Shown piece after piece: positions 26,040 through 33,392 of a stretch of 61,076 nt of DNA. Origin of the DNA: Acidobacteriota bacterium (GTDB lineage: Bacteria; Acidobacteriota; Terriglobia; Terriglobales; Acidobacteriaceae); contig JAJXWS010000006.1 of NCBI GenBank assembly GCA_021781495.1, positions 1-61,076 on the forward strand, written 5' to 3'. The position numbers and the translations under genes are program-made. Under the pieces are notes generated by a model. That model ran no database searches, was not told the DNA's origin, and was given only the letters and a program-made list of their open reading frames with translations. Within the stretch, counting starts at the first letter, position 1. Every line of letters starts with the position of its first letter.

Positions 26040-26615
26040 ATGAAGCGTTTAGCACTGACGGCCGGAATTCTTGCTCTAGCGGCTCCCCTTGCCATGGCAC
26101 AGACCTCCACCTGGGTTCCGGACAAGACACACAGCGAAGTTGACTTCTCGGTTCTGCACCTGAGCTTGTCGAAGGTGCGCGGCCACTTCGGCAATATTGG
26201 CGGCACCATTACGTGGAACGAAGCGGATATCAACAAGTCCGTGGTGGACGTGACGATTGACGTAAGCACGCTGGATACGGGCGTGAGCATGCGCGACACA
26301 GACCTGAAGAGCTCCGGCTTTTTTGATGTGAGCCAGTACCCGACGGCCACCTTCAAGAGCACGGGCGTTGCGAAGCATGGCAATAGCCTGACCATCAACG
26401 GAAACCTGACGCTGCACGGCGTAACCAAGCCGGTGGTGCTGGAAGTGGATGGACCGACAGGACCGATTCCGGGCATGGATCACCGGCCGCACGCTGGCTT
26501 CTCTGCCACCACGACGATTAGCCGCACGGCTTTCGGACTGGGCACGAAGTATCCCAACAACATCGTGGGCGATGAAGTAAAGCTGACGATTGACCTGGAC
26601 GTGGTGAAGCAGTAA
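26040..26615 (+). CDS. YceI-family periplasmic protein
   Basis: A 191-residue secreted lipocalin-like barrel that binds polyisoprenoid or other hydrophobic ligands in known members. The signal peptide is residues 1-21 (ending AMAQ). The mature protein starts with the conserved WVPDKTHSEVDFSVLHLSLSKVRGHF and carries NVDVTIDVSTLDTG-type and SGFFDVSQYPTATFKST signatures, then NGNLTLHGVTKPVVLEV, closing the barrel. Family proteins are induced by stress or base. The ATG at 26040 has AAAGGA upstream. It follows the palindromic operator by 149 bp and precedes marR by 86 bp, so the regulator and target form one unit. Confidence 0.95.
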   Translation: MKRLALTAGILALAAPLAMAQTSTWVPDKTHSEVDFSVLHLSLSKVRGHFGNIGGTITWNEADINKSVVDVTIDVSTLDTGVSMRDTDLKSSGFFDVSQYPTATFKSTGVAKHGNSLTINGNLTLHGVTKPVVLEVDGPTGPIPGMDHRPHAGFSATTTISRTAFGLGTKYPNNIVGDEVKLTIDLDVVKQ

Positions 26616-26624
26616 GTATAGCCT

Positions 26625-26670
26625 GCGCAACAGGTTGGAGGCCGGGCCTACCGGCTTCCAGCTGTTGCGC
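26625..26670 (+). terminator. Long hairpin between yceI and marR
   Basis: Outer arms GCGCAACAG (26625-26633) and CTGTTGCGC (26662-26670), with inner pairing of GGAGGCCGG and CCGGCTTCC. There is no T run after it. It could act as an attenuator or mRNA stabiliser that lowers marR relative to yceI. Confidence 0.55.
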
Positions 26671-26701
26671 GGAGATGTCCCAAGAACGGAATGGAGCCTG
26701 C

Positions 26702-27244
26702 ATGTCTGCCCTGAGACAAGAGATCGCACAAGAACGGCCCTTCTCCAGCACAGAGGAGGAGGCGCTGCTGAACCTGATGCGGACGGCCGACTGCATTCAA
26801 CGCACATTTCAGCGCAAGACCCGGGACTTTGGCGTGACCTCCACGCAGTACAACGTGTTGCGGATACTGCGGGGTGCGCAGCCGCAGGGGCTGACCTGCT
26901 CCGCGATCGGTGACCGGATGATCACGGCAGAGCCGGATATCACGCGTCTGCTGGCCCGGCTGAAGGTGCTCAAGCTGATCCGGCAGCAGCGTGACCGTAA
27001 AGACCGCCGCGTGGTGTGGACGCAGATATCAGAGGCGGGGCTGGAGCTGCTGCGGCAGATGGACCCGGTGGTGCAGCAGACTCCGCGCGAGCTGCTGGGA
27101 CACCTGGGCGAAGAGAATCTACGCGAGATGATTCGCCTGTTGGAAGCAGCGCGCGCACGCTGTGGCGCAACCGAGGCCCGCGTAAGCTGCGATGGAAGCG
27201 ATAGCATTGCATGCGTGCCAGACGCGAACGGGGCTAAAGGGTAA
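26702..27244 (+). CDS. MarR-family transcriptional regulator
   Basis: A 180-residue DNA-binding protein of the MarR winged-helix family. The recognition region holds TSTQYNVLRILRGAQPQGLTC and RMITAEPDITRLLARLKVLKLIRQQRDRKDRRVVWTQISEAG, the second covering helix 3 and the wing. The dimerisation helices flank it. The ATG at 26702 is preceded by GGAATGGAG; an ATG at 26675 lies in frame further upstream. The C-terminus is longer than in MarR itself, with an odd tail including two cysteines (SCDGSDSIACVP). It probably binds the palindrome at 25870-25891 upstream of yceI and so represses both genes; inducer unknown. Confidence 0.9.
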   Translation: MSALRQEIAQERPFSSTEEEALLNLMRTADCIQRTFQRKTRDFGVTSTQYNVLRILRGAQPQGLTCSAIGDRMITAEPDITRLLARLKVLKLIRQQRDRKDRRVVWTQISEAGLELLRQMDPVVQQTPRELLGHLGEENLREMIRLLEAARARCGATEARVSCDGSDSIACVPDANGAKG

Positions 27245-27272
27245 CGCCTGTAGGATTAGCCGAGTGCGCCGT

Positions 27273-28028
27273 TTATCGGCTGGCGGCCTTTGGCGCGCGC
27301 GAATCCTCGTCCGAATCGCTCTGAATGATCTTGTTATGCAGGCAATAGAGCGCGAGCTCAAGCCGGTCTGAGACGCCGAGCTTGTCATAGATCTTGCGGA
27401 GATAGTTCTTGATGACCTGCTCGGTGGTTCCGAGTTGGAACGCGATCTCCTTGTTGCGCTTGCCCTGGGTAATGCAGGTAATGATGGCCATCTCCTTGGG
27501 CGAGAGACGGGGCTGGTTACGCGGGCTGACCAGCGCCGCTGCCTGGGAGCGATAGGCCTCAATCACCCAGTTGACGGACTGATTGTCAATCCAGGTTTCG
27601 CCGGCGCCGATACGGCGCACGCAGCGCACGAGCAGGTCCGGCGAGATGGAGCGGGAGATGATGCCGCGAACCCCGCGGCGATAGAGCTCGACAGTCTGGT
27701 TTTCGTCCGTGGCAACCGCCTGCACGATGAGCTTGACGTCTGGCGCCAGGCGCAGCAGCTCGGGAATGGCGTTGGCAGTTCCGGCAAGAAGACTGCCCTC
27801 GAGAATCACGATGTCCGTGGGATAGCGCTGAATGGCCGTGTGCAGGTTCTCAAGGGAGTCCGCCTGCGCAACAACGCGGATATCGTCTTCAAGCGCAAAA
27901 ATCTTGCGGATGCCGACACGATAAATGGCCTGGGAGTCCGCAAGGATCACACGGATTGCGCCAGGCTTTACCGGCCCTTCCTGGGCCTCGTCTTCATGAG
28001 AGTCATCTACGAATGCCATAGCCTGCAC
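27273..28028 (-). CDS. LuxR/NarL-type regulator with a degenerate receiver
   Basis: A 251-residue regulator: an N-terminal receiver-like domain (about residues 24-145) and a C-terminal LuxR helix-turn-helix (about 175-235, with LSPKEMAIITCITQGKRNKEIAFQLGTTEQVIKNYLRKIYDKLGV). The receiver has lost the usual phosphorylation chemistry: the acidic pocket is D31-S32, the phospho-acceptor position is Glu77 (in DIVILEGSL), the switch Ser/Thr position is Ala104, and the conserved Lys is Arg126. A Glu in place of Asp often mimics the phosphorylated state. No histidine kinase gene is adjacent. It sits 21 bp after the PilZ gene in one minus-strand unit. Confidence 0.85.
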   Translation of the reverse strand: MQAMAFVDDSHEDEAQEGPVKPGAIRVILADSQAIYRVGIRKIFALEDDIRVVAQADSLENLHTAIQRYPTDIVILEGSLLAGTANAIPELLRLAPDVKLIVQAVATDENQTVELYRRGVRGIISRSISPDLLVRCVRRIGAGETWIDNQSVNWVIEAYRSQAAALVSPRNQPRLSPKEMAIITCITQGKRNKEIAFQLGTTEQVIKNYLRKIYDKLGVSDRLELALYCLHNKIIQSDSDEDSRAPKAASR

Positions 28029-28049
28029 AGCGAGAACTGAAGAAGTCTG

Positions 28050-28412
28050 TCATTGCTCGGCGAATTGATACTCGTCGATGGTAACGGCAGCCTGATACAA
28101 ACCTTGACTTATGGAGCAGCGTACCACACGCCCGCGACAGTGAACCAGCACATCGCGAGTCGAACCAAAGACCGCCCCAGGCATGTGCAGCGAAAATCGG
28201 ATACCTTGTCCCACGGCCAATGACGACTCCAAATCAAAAAGCACGCCGTTGGCGGAGATGTTGCGCGTAACTGCGGTTTTCTGTCCCTCGTCCGTAAAAA
28301 TAACGACCGGCAGCGAGACAGGAAATCGCACGGCACTGCGAACTTCCTGCCGTCCATCCGGTGCAGGAGTTGGCTTGTTGTCGGGCGATTCACTCGTTTG
28401 CGGCGTGTCCAT
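28050..28412 (-). CDS. PilZ-domain protein, cyclic di-GMP-binding type
   Basis: A 120-residue stand-alone PilZ domain. Both c-di-GMP motifs are present: RxxxR as R25-SAV-R29, and the (D/N)xSxxG motif NISANG (51-56). Basic R25/R29 and a small residue before them match binding-competent PilZ. Residues 1-20 are a Pro/Thr-rich linker. Stand-alone PilZ proteins act as c-di-GMP adaptors for motility, exopolysaccharide or transcription. It lies upstream of, and probably in one operon with, the LuxR gene at 27273, so second messenger input could feed a transcription factor that no longer uses phosphorylation. The ATG at 28412 is chosen as the first start of this frame. Confidence 0.9.
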   Translation of the reverse strand: MDTPQTSESPDNKPTPAPDGRQEVRSAVRFPVSLPVVIFTDEGQKTAVTRNISANGVLFDLESSLAVGQGIRFSLHMPGAVFGSTRDVLVHCRGRVVRCSISQGLYQAAVTIDEYQFAEQ

Positions 28413-28974
28413 TCAGCACTTCCTGGTATTCGGAGTTCTCAAAGGCAACAAGGAACTCTGCAAGCAATGTAACGAATCTATGCACTTTCCTCCAGAAACG
28501 AAAGTTTAAACAGGATAACGAATCTGACACGGGCTGCCCTGCATCCGAAGCACCATGCCCTTCTTCAGTCCCGTCCGGTGAGAAAGCGCCGATTGGAAAG
28601 AAGATAGCAGATGTTTCCATCCGACTGCGACAGGCCTACGACTCCGGGGATGGTTCCTTCTCAGGATCAGGAAATCCCGGAATGGGTATCCAGCCCGCCC
28701 GATGCTCAACCCCTCGGTCACATCTAGAATTGCGCACGACACCGTTCTCTGCCAGCGAGCAGCCGAGGCTACGAGCTGTGATTCAGATCACCAGGCGGAC
28801 AACCTAAGACACACATTTCATGAATAGTTCGCCCGTGAATGCGAGATTTTGCAGGCGCGGAGACCCTGGTGAGAAATAAATTGGGAGGATAGTTACTTTT
28901 GTTGTAGCCGAAATAACACAATTGGGTTACTCTTTCCGTGCAAAGCTCATTTTGTTCCTCGGGAGAACGCGTAA
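28413..28974. other. 562-bp intergenic stretch
   Basis: Divergent control region between the PilZ gene (minus) and the repeat-protein gene (plus). The last 120 bp are AT-rich and end with a GGGAGAAC ribosome binding site for 28975. No gene, strong promoter pair or riboswitch could be identified. Confidence 0.45.
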
Positions 28975-29322
28975 ATGTTTTCGAATCCGCTGAAGTTTTC
29001 CGGTCTCTTTCTCGCTGCCACCTTGGTTACCGTTACTAGCTGCCTGGCCAGCTCGATTCCGATGAGCCCCTATCCGACCTCTGGTGGCGTGGTTGCATCC
29101 ATTCCCATGAGCCCCTATCCGACTTCCGGCGGCGTGGTTGCATCCATCCCGATGAGCCCCTACCCGACATCAGGTGGCGTGGTTGCGTCCATCCCCATGA
29201 GCCCCTATCCGACCTCTGGTGGCGTGGTTGCATCCATCCCCATGAGCCCCTACCCGACTTCCGGCGGCGTGGTTGCATCCATTCCGATGAGTCCCTATCC
29301 GACTTCTGGCGGGATCGTGTAA
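28975..29322 (+). CDS. Exported protein made of six perfect 15-residue repeats
   Basis: A 115-residue protein that I cannot assign to any family. The first 25 residues are a signal peptide (FSGLFLAATLVTVTSCLAS). Cys23 follows V-T-S, a permissible lipobox, so it may be a lipoprotein; otherwise signal peptidase I could cut near CLA-S. The rest is only repeats: SIPMSPYPTSGGVVA five times and SIPMSPYPTSGGIV once (from residue 27 to 115). Each unit has three Pro, one Met, one Tyr and a Gly-Gly. The DNA of the units differs only at silent sites (a single Val-to-Ile change in the last), so selection has held the protein. The ATG at 28975 has GGGAG 9 nt upstream. Possible roles: surface or cell-wall structural protein, or a secreted peptide precursor with several cores. 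Confidence 0.85.
   Translation: MFSNPLKFSGLFLAATLVTVTSCLASSIPMSPYPTSGGVVASIPMSPYPTSGGVVASIPMSPYPTSGGVVASIPMSPYPTSGGVVASIPMSPYPTSGGVVASIPMSPYPTSGGIV
29053..29319 (+). repeat. Six tandem 45-bp coding repeats
   Basis: Units at 29053-29097, 29098-29142, 29143-29187, 29188-29232, 29233-29277 and 29278-29319 (the last cut by the stop). They begin TCSATY in each case and code the same 15 residues. Variation is at third codon positions (for example CCG/CCC, TAT/TAC, TCT/TCC/TCA). No spacers or insertions occur between units. Confidence 0.95.
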
Positions 29323-29352
29323 CGATTCGAAACACTGGGCGAAACTGGGCCG

Positions 29353-29380
29353 CTGACCATACGCGAAATACTGCTACACT
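29353..29380 (+). promoter_or_regulatory. Possible promoter of the seven-helix protein gene
   Basis: CTGACC at 29353-29358 and TACACT at 29375-29380 are 16 bases apart, and the -10 has an upstream TG (TGcTACACT). Transcription would begin near 29387, 24 nt before the ATG at 29411. Confidence 0.45.
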
Positions 29381-29410
29381 CAGAGCATCGCGTCGAACTT
29401 TGCTGATGGG

Positions 29411-30199
29411 ATGTCGATGATGAGTCTGGATAACGCGTTGTGGCTGGCGGGCAGTTTGACCGAAGCAACGCTCCTTGTGCTGTTCTTTACCAGACGAACA
29501 TGGCGCACGTTTCCGGTTTTGTGCATCTACATCGCAGCGGATCTGATTAGCAACGCGGCCAATTTCATCGTTCTAAGATCATTCAACCGCAACTACTTCT
29601 CCATCTACCTTGTGGAGACAGTGGTGGATTCAGTTCTGCAGTTCGGCGTTCTTGTTGAACTGACCTGGTCCGTGCTGCGCCCGCTTCGCCCTTCCGTTCC
29701 TCGTAGAACATTGGTTGCTATTGCGCTGGTGATTATCGGGTTGGGCATTGCCGGTTGGCCCGTCTCAGGACTGCACAGGCCTGCCCAGATTACGACCGGC
29801 GGCTACCTGCTGGCGCACCTGCAGCAGACATTTTCGATCTTGCGCGTTCTCATGTTTCTGCTGGTTGCCGCGTTCAGCCAGTTGCTCTCCATTGGCTGGC
29901 GAGACCGCGAGTTGCAGGTGGCCACCGGTCTTGGCTTTTACTCCCTGGTGAGCCTGGGTGCCGCCATGCTGCGGACGCATGTAACCACGGTTTTCCAGTA
30001 CAGCCATCTGAATGAGATCGTCGTGGCCAGCTATGTTTGCTCGCTGATTTACTGGGTGGTCTGCTTTGCCCAGAAAGAGGCGACGCGGCGAGAATTTACG
30101 CCGCAGATGGAGAGTTTTCTTCTGGCTATGGCGGGTTCTGCGCGCACGCAGCGCATCGCCCTTGCGGACTCGCAGCACTCCCGCAGAGGTAATCACTAA
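29411..30199 (+). CDS. Seven-helix membrane protein, unknown
   Basis: A 262-residue membrane protein with about seven hydrophobic segments (near residues 12-30, 38-58, 68-95, 102-122, 140-168, 178-196, 210-225) and a cytoplasmic-looking, basic C-terminus ending RTQRIALADSQHSRRGNH. I do not recognise the family; proteins of this type are recurrent in acidobacteria. It has no catalytic motif I can see. The ATG at 29411 is followed by ATGATG (29417-29422), so the exact start is open by up to 3 codons. It follows the repeat-protein gene by 88 bp and precedes another unknown gene, so a joint export or surface function is possible but not shown. Confidence 0.75.
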   Translation: MSMMSLDNALWLAGSLTEATLLVLFFTRRTWRTFPVLCIYIAADLISNAANFIVLRSFNRNYFSIYLVETVVDSVLQFGVLVELTWSVLRPLRPSVPRRTLVAIALVIIGLGIAGWPVSGLHRPAQITTGGYLLAHLQQTFSILRVLMFLLVAAFSQLLSIGWRDRELQVATGLGFYSLVSLGAAMLRTHVTTVFQYSHLNEIVVASYVCSLIYWVVCFAQKEATRREFTPQMESFLLAMAGSARTQRIALADSQHSRRGNH

Positions 30200-30550
30200 C
30201 GGACGGCGTTCGCCTGCCATCCATCCGCACACTACCCGACAGGTGTTTTGCATCCAGTAACTTGCCGTTCCGCGCGCACCACCCATGGTGCGTGCGCGGA
30301 TGTAAGCTGTTCGTTACAAACGGGGTAGTCGCTACCGGAAAGTACCATTGACCGAATGTTTCGATTACTTTAAGTTACCTTGGTGTGGAACAATTCTGGG
30401 TACTAATTTGAGAATGAGAAGTACAATTTGGGTGGTTTTCTTTCCCCAAAAGTGTCATTTTCTGCTAAAAATATTGGAACAAGAGAAAGAGATAGCGGGA
30501 GCTGCACGGAAGTACCTAAACAGGGTCAGTATTCCGCTTGAGGACGGCCG
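30200..30550. other. 351-bp intergenic stretch
   Basis: Contains the hairpin at 30269-30300, then an AT-rich stretch from about 30340 to 30500. A 68-codon open frame ends at the next start codon but reads as chance coding. No regulatory site could be named. Confidence 0.4.
30269..30300. terminator. Hairpin after the seven-helix gene
   Basis: TCCGCGCGCACC (30269-30280) faces GGTGCGTGCGCGGA (30287-30300) across a short ACCCAT loop, with two bulged bases. It lies 69 bp past the stop and lacks a T run, so it is a weak terminator candidate. Confidence 0.5.
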
Positions 30551-31069
30551 ATGATCTTTCCTTTGCTGCAAATTGCCGCCATAGCGGTTGTGGCTGTTTA
30601 CCTTGGTCGCTGGAGAGCAGGCGTACGCCGCCGCAACAACGAGACGTGGGGCACGCTGCTGTCCCGTTTGCGGCCAGACTGGAGCGCGCGCGATCTGAGC
30701 GGTCACTTCCTGTGGAAGGAAGGGATCGATACCACTCCGGAAGAGACGTGGTTGCGGATGCATGGCGCGCATGGGTTGTGGGCAATCTACCAGAATGCGC
30801 GGGTGATGCAGGAGATGGCCGACTATGCCGCTCGCAACAGTGAGTCGATTGACCGGGAACTCATTGAGACGCTGCACAGCGATGCGATGCAGATTCGTCT
30901 GTGCGTGCTGATGGCGCTGGCGCAGTACGCCTTCAGTCAAGCGAGCGAAGGTGTACGAGTGAATGCCTTCCGCGCCGCCTCAATGTATACGGGCATGGCG
31001 GCGCGCATGACGCGGCTGTTGCAGGAGAATGCGGCAGTTGTGGTGCCGGACTTTGTGGCTGCAATGTAA
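30551..31069 (+). CDS. Protein of unknown function with N-terminal membrane helix
   Basis: A 172-residue protein with one N-terminal membrane helix (residues 2-18, FPLLQIAAIAVVAVYLG) followed by an Arg-rich segment (RWRAGVRRRNNE) that would stay in the cytoplasm. The soluble part is mainly helical, with PDWSARDLSGHFLWKEGIDTTPEETWLRMHG and a long amphipathic region (DRELIETLHSDAMQIRLCVLMALAQYAF), suggesting a compact helical domain. I do not recognise it. It is followed by a strong terminator at 31090, so it is the last gene of its unit. Confidence 0.7.
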   Translation: MIFPLLQIAAIAVVAVYLGRWRAGVRRRNNETWGTLLSRLRPDWSARDLSGHFLWKEGIDTTPEETWLRMHGAHGLWAIYQNARVMQEMADYAARNSESIDRELIETLHSDAMQIRLCVLMALAQYAFSQASEGVRVNAFRAASMYTGMAARMTRLLQENAAVVVPDFVAAM

Positions 31070-31089
31070 ACAGCAAGCACTTGGACAAG

Positions 31090-31115
31090 AAAACCCCGGC
31101 CGAGGCCGGGGTTTT
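31090..31115. terminator. Strong bidirectional terminator
   Basis: AAAACCCCGGCC (31090-31101) pairs exactly with GGCCGGGGTTTT (31104-31115) around GA, with a T run on both strands. It separates the convergent genes ending at 31069 and 31138. Confidence 0.92.
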
Positions 31116-31137
31116 TGCTTTTACGCCTGAAGATTCC

Positions 31138-32115
31138 CTAGACCGGATTGGCGGCTAGAAAGTCATTGATGCGCTTGTACTCCTCGTCGTTGACGCGGAA
31201 GGTGAGCGCGGGAGCAACTCCCTCAACCTGCTGACCGCTACGACCGCCGACAATGGCCGCAGTGATGGCTGGATTATGCAGGGTCCAGGCAACGGCGACA
31301 ACGCCGGGGCCGACTCCGTGGCCACTGCCGATCTCGCGGAGCAGTTCGACGAGCTTGAGGTTGCGGCTCAAGCGGGGCTCATTGAATTCGACGGCACGCT
31401 TGCGCCAGTCATCCGCGGGCAGGGCGGCAACACGCTCGGCGCTCATCTTGCCCGTCAGCAGACCAGAGACCATGGGCGAGTAGTTGATGACTCCAATGCC
31501 GTTGGCCTGGGTGTAGGGCAGGATCTCCTCTTCGACGGCGCGCCGGAGCATGGAGTAGGGCGGCTGCAGGCTGGTGATGGGAGCGATCTGCTGGACGCGC
31601 TTCATCTGCTCGACGGAGAAGTTGGAGACACCGATCCAGCGAATCTTGCCCTCTTTGCGGAAGCGGGCGAGCGTCTCCCAGCCCTCTTCAATTTCGGAGT
31701 CGGGATTCGGCCAGTGAATCTGATACAGGTCGATGGTTTCCACGCCAAGGCGGCGCAGAGAGCCCTCAAGTTCTTCCTGCAGCGAGCCTGACTTCAGCGA
31801 GCGGTAGATGGAGCGGTCATCGTGCCAGCGCATGGAGCACTTCGTGAAGACGAGAGGCTTGTGGCTCGTGGTCTTGAGAGCGCGTGCAACCACCTCCTCC
31901 GAGTGTCCGAGTCCATAGATGGCGGCGGTGTCAATCCAGTTCATGCCGAGGTCGAGCGCGCGATGGATCGCGGCAACTGACTCATCGTCGTCCTGAGGGC
32001 CCCAGGCAAACTCCCAGTTGCCCCCGCCAATGGCCCATGCGCCAAAGCCAATCGGCGTGAGTTGTAGATCGGAATTTCCTAATGTGCGAAGCGAAATAGA
32101 GGAAGTTGTGGACAT
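31138..32115 (-). CDS. Aldo/keto reductase
   Basis: A 325-residue NADPH-dependent oxidoreductase of the aldo/keto reductase superfamily. The catalytic tetrad is complete: Asp62 and Tyr67 in NWIDTAAIYG, Lys92 in VFTKCS, and His134 in YQIHWP. The barrel ends with the NADP-binding segment TAAIVGGRSGQQVEGV. The architecture resembles the YajO/AKR13-type group, but the substrate cannot be predicted. The ATG at 32115 is the first start of this frame. The 3' end meets the strong terminator. Confidence 0.94.
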   Translation of the reverse strand: MSTTSSISLRTLGNSDLQLTPIGFGAWAIGGGNWEFAWGPQDDDESVAAIHRALDLGMNWIDTAAIYGLGHSEEVVARALKTTSHKPLVFTKCSMRWHDDRSIYRSLKSGSLQEELEGSLRRLGVETIDLYQIHWPNPDSEIEEGWETLARFRKEGKIRWIGVSNFSVEQMKRVQQIAPITSLQPPYSMLRRAVEEEILPYTQANGIGVINYSPMVSGLLTGKMSAERVAALPADDWRKRAVEFNEPRLSRNLKLVELLREIGSGHGVGPGVVAVAWTLHNPAITAAIVGGRSGQQVEGVAPALTFRVNDEEYKRINDFLAANPV

Positions 32116-32249
32116 ATCAACAGCTTAGATGATCGCGGCAGGACATTGCTGCAAGTTTTGTGCACTGCGCTGCAGGGCTGTTCCTACCGATTCCACTGCC
32201 GTGGATGAAGAAGCCGGACCTGCGGATACCGGTGATGCAGCCGCTGCCT

Positions 32250-33290
32250 TCAGCCCTGCGGAGGAGGCGGCGCGGACGGCTCCGGTTTGGCCTTTGCCGG
32301 TGCGGGCTTCCTGGCTGCGGATTTCTTTTTAGCAGGCTTGGTGGCCTTGCGCGCAGCAGGCACAGCACCGAGAAAGGCGGACCAGCGGAGTTCCTGCGCG
32401 TGGGGCGCGAACCTGGCCTTTGCAATGGTGAGATCGGCAACCTCCTGGACAAGCCAGTCAAAGTTCTCCTGGCCGATGGAGTGCAGGTCCGCATCCGGCG
32501 CCGGGTTCATAAAGTCGATGGCATAGGGGATGCCGTTCTCCACGGCAAATTCAACGGTGTTGATGTCATAGCCGAGAGCGCGACAGAGTTTGAGGGCATC
32601 TTGTTCGATGCGCTTGAGGAGCTTCCTGCTCGCGGTAGGTGCTTGTTGCACGTAGCGCTCAGGATGCGGACGGCGTGGGTCGTAGGCCACGATGCGGACT
32701 TTCTTTTGCCCCACGACAAAGCAGCGGAAGTACTCCTGAAAATCGACAGCCTTCTGGTACATCATGCAGAGATCGCGCGATTGGTCATAGGCGCGGAAGA
32801 ACTCGTCGCGATTGTGGACGACGTATACGTCGCGCCATCCGCCACCGTTAACGGGCTTCATAAAGCCGTGCTCGCCGACGTACGTGAAGACGGACTCCCA
32901 GTTGAGCGGGTACTCCAGGTTGCGCATGGAGCGATCCGTGGTGCCGACGGGCAGTTGCTTATGCGGCAGGATGACCGTGGGCGGCACGGCAACGCCGAGC
33001 TTGGCCGCAAGGGTGTAGTTGAAGAACTTGTCGTCTGCGGACCACCAGAAGGGGTTGTTGAGAACCATGGTTCCGTTCAGCGCAGCGTGCTTGAGAAAGG
33101 CACGATAGAAGGGGACGTCGTGCGAAATGCGGTCAAGAATGACGGCATACGGCAGCGGATTGGCAAGCTGCACCGCACCAGTCTGAACAAATTCCGCCTG
33201 GATCCCCTCAACGTTGCGGGCATTGATGTGCTCGACGAGTGCGCCGGGAAAGCTGTTCTCCATCCCGAACAGAACGCCAATCTTTTTCAT
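32250..33290 (-). CDS. ATP-grasp ligase-like protein
   Basis: A 346-residue protein of the RimK/glutathione-synthase-like ATP-grasp fold, whose members join a carboxylate to an amine or thiol. The N-terminal region is an MKKIGVLFGMENSFPGALVEHIN segment; the central part has the ATP-binding Lys145 in GFMKPVNGGGW, and the C-terminal metal-binding motif is VEFAVENGIPYAIDFMNPAPD (about 246-266, D259 and N262). Residues 310-346 are a disordered KPAKKKSAARK-type tail rich in Lys, Ala and Pro. The ATG at 33290 has GGAGGG 6 nt upstream; the ATG at 33296 would touch the SD. It follows an esterase gene by 102 bp on the same strand, with a Fur-box-like site upstream of both. Confidence 0.83.
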   Translation of the reverse strand: MKKIGVLFGMENSFPGALVEHINARNVEGIQAEFVQTGAVQLANPLPYAVILDRISHDVPFYRAFLKHAALNGTMVLNNPFWWSADDKFFNYTLAAKLGVAVPPTVILPHKQLPVGTTDRSMRNLEYPLNWESVFTYVGEHGFMKPVNGGGWRDVYVVHNRDEFFRAYDQSRDLCMMYQKAVDFQEYFRCFVVGQKKVRIVAYDPRRPHPERYVQQAPTASRKLLKRIEQDALKLCRALGYDINTVEFAVENGIPYAIDFMNPAPDADLHSIGQENFDWLVQEVADLTIAKARFAPHAQELRWSAFLGAVPAARKATKPAKKKSAARKPAPAKAKPEPSAPPPPQG

Positions 33291-33392
33291 GCGCATCCCT
33301 CCGTAAAACAAGTCTAGGGTAGTTGCCCCGCGCACAGGCTACTTCGCCTTGGCGGGCGGCACGTATCCAGTCAGGCAACGGGTGCGTCAAGG

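Noticed and set aside
29053..29319. Could the tandem repeats be a CRISPR array?
   Set aside because: There are no unique spacers between units, the units are in frame inside a gene with a signal peptide, and no cas gene is near.
29036..29335. Minus-strand open frame of 99 codons across the repeats
   Set aside because: It is open only because the 45-bp repeat has no stop in this frame; it gives an Arg/Gly/Trp-rich string and has no ribosome site, while silent changes favour the plus strand.
30348..30554. 68-codon open frame ending in an ATGA overlap with the next start
   Set aside because: The overlap is tempting, but the amino-acid content is unlike a folded or membrane protein and there is no ribosome site.
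32160..33317. 385-codon plus-strand frame opposite the ATP-grasp gene
   Set aside because: It has Val/Arg/His-rich shadow composition; the minus strand holds recognisable ATP-grasp motifs and a good ribosome site.
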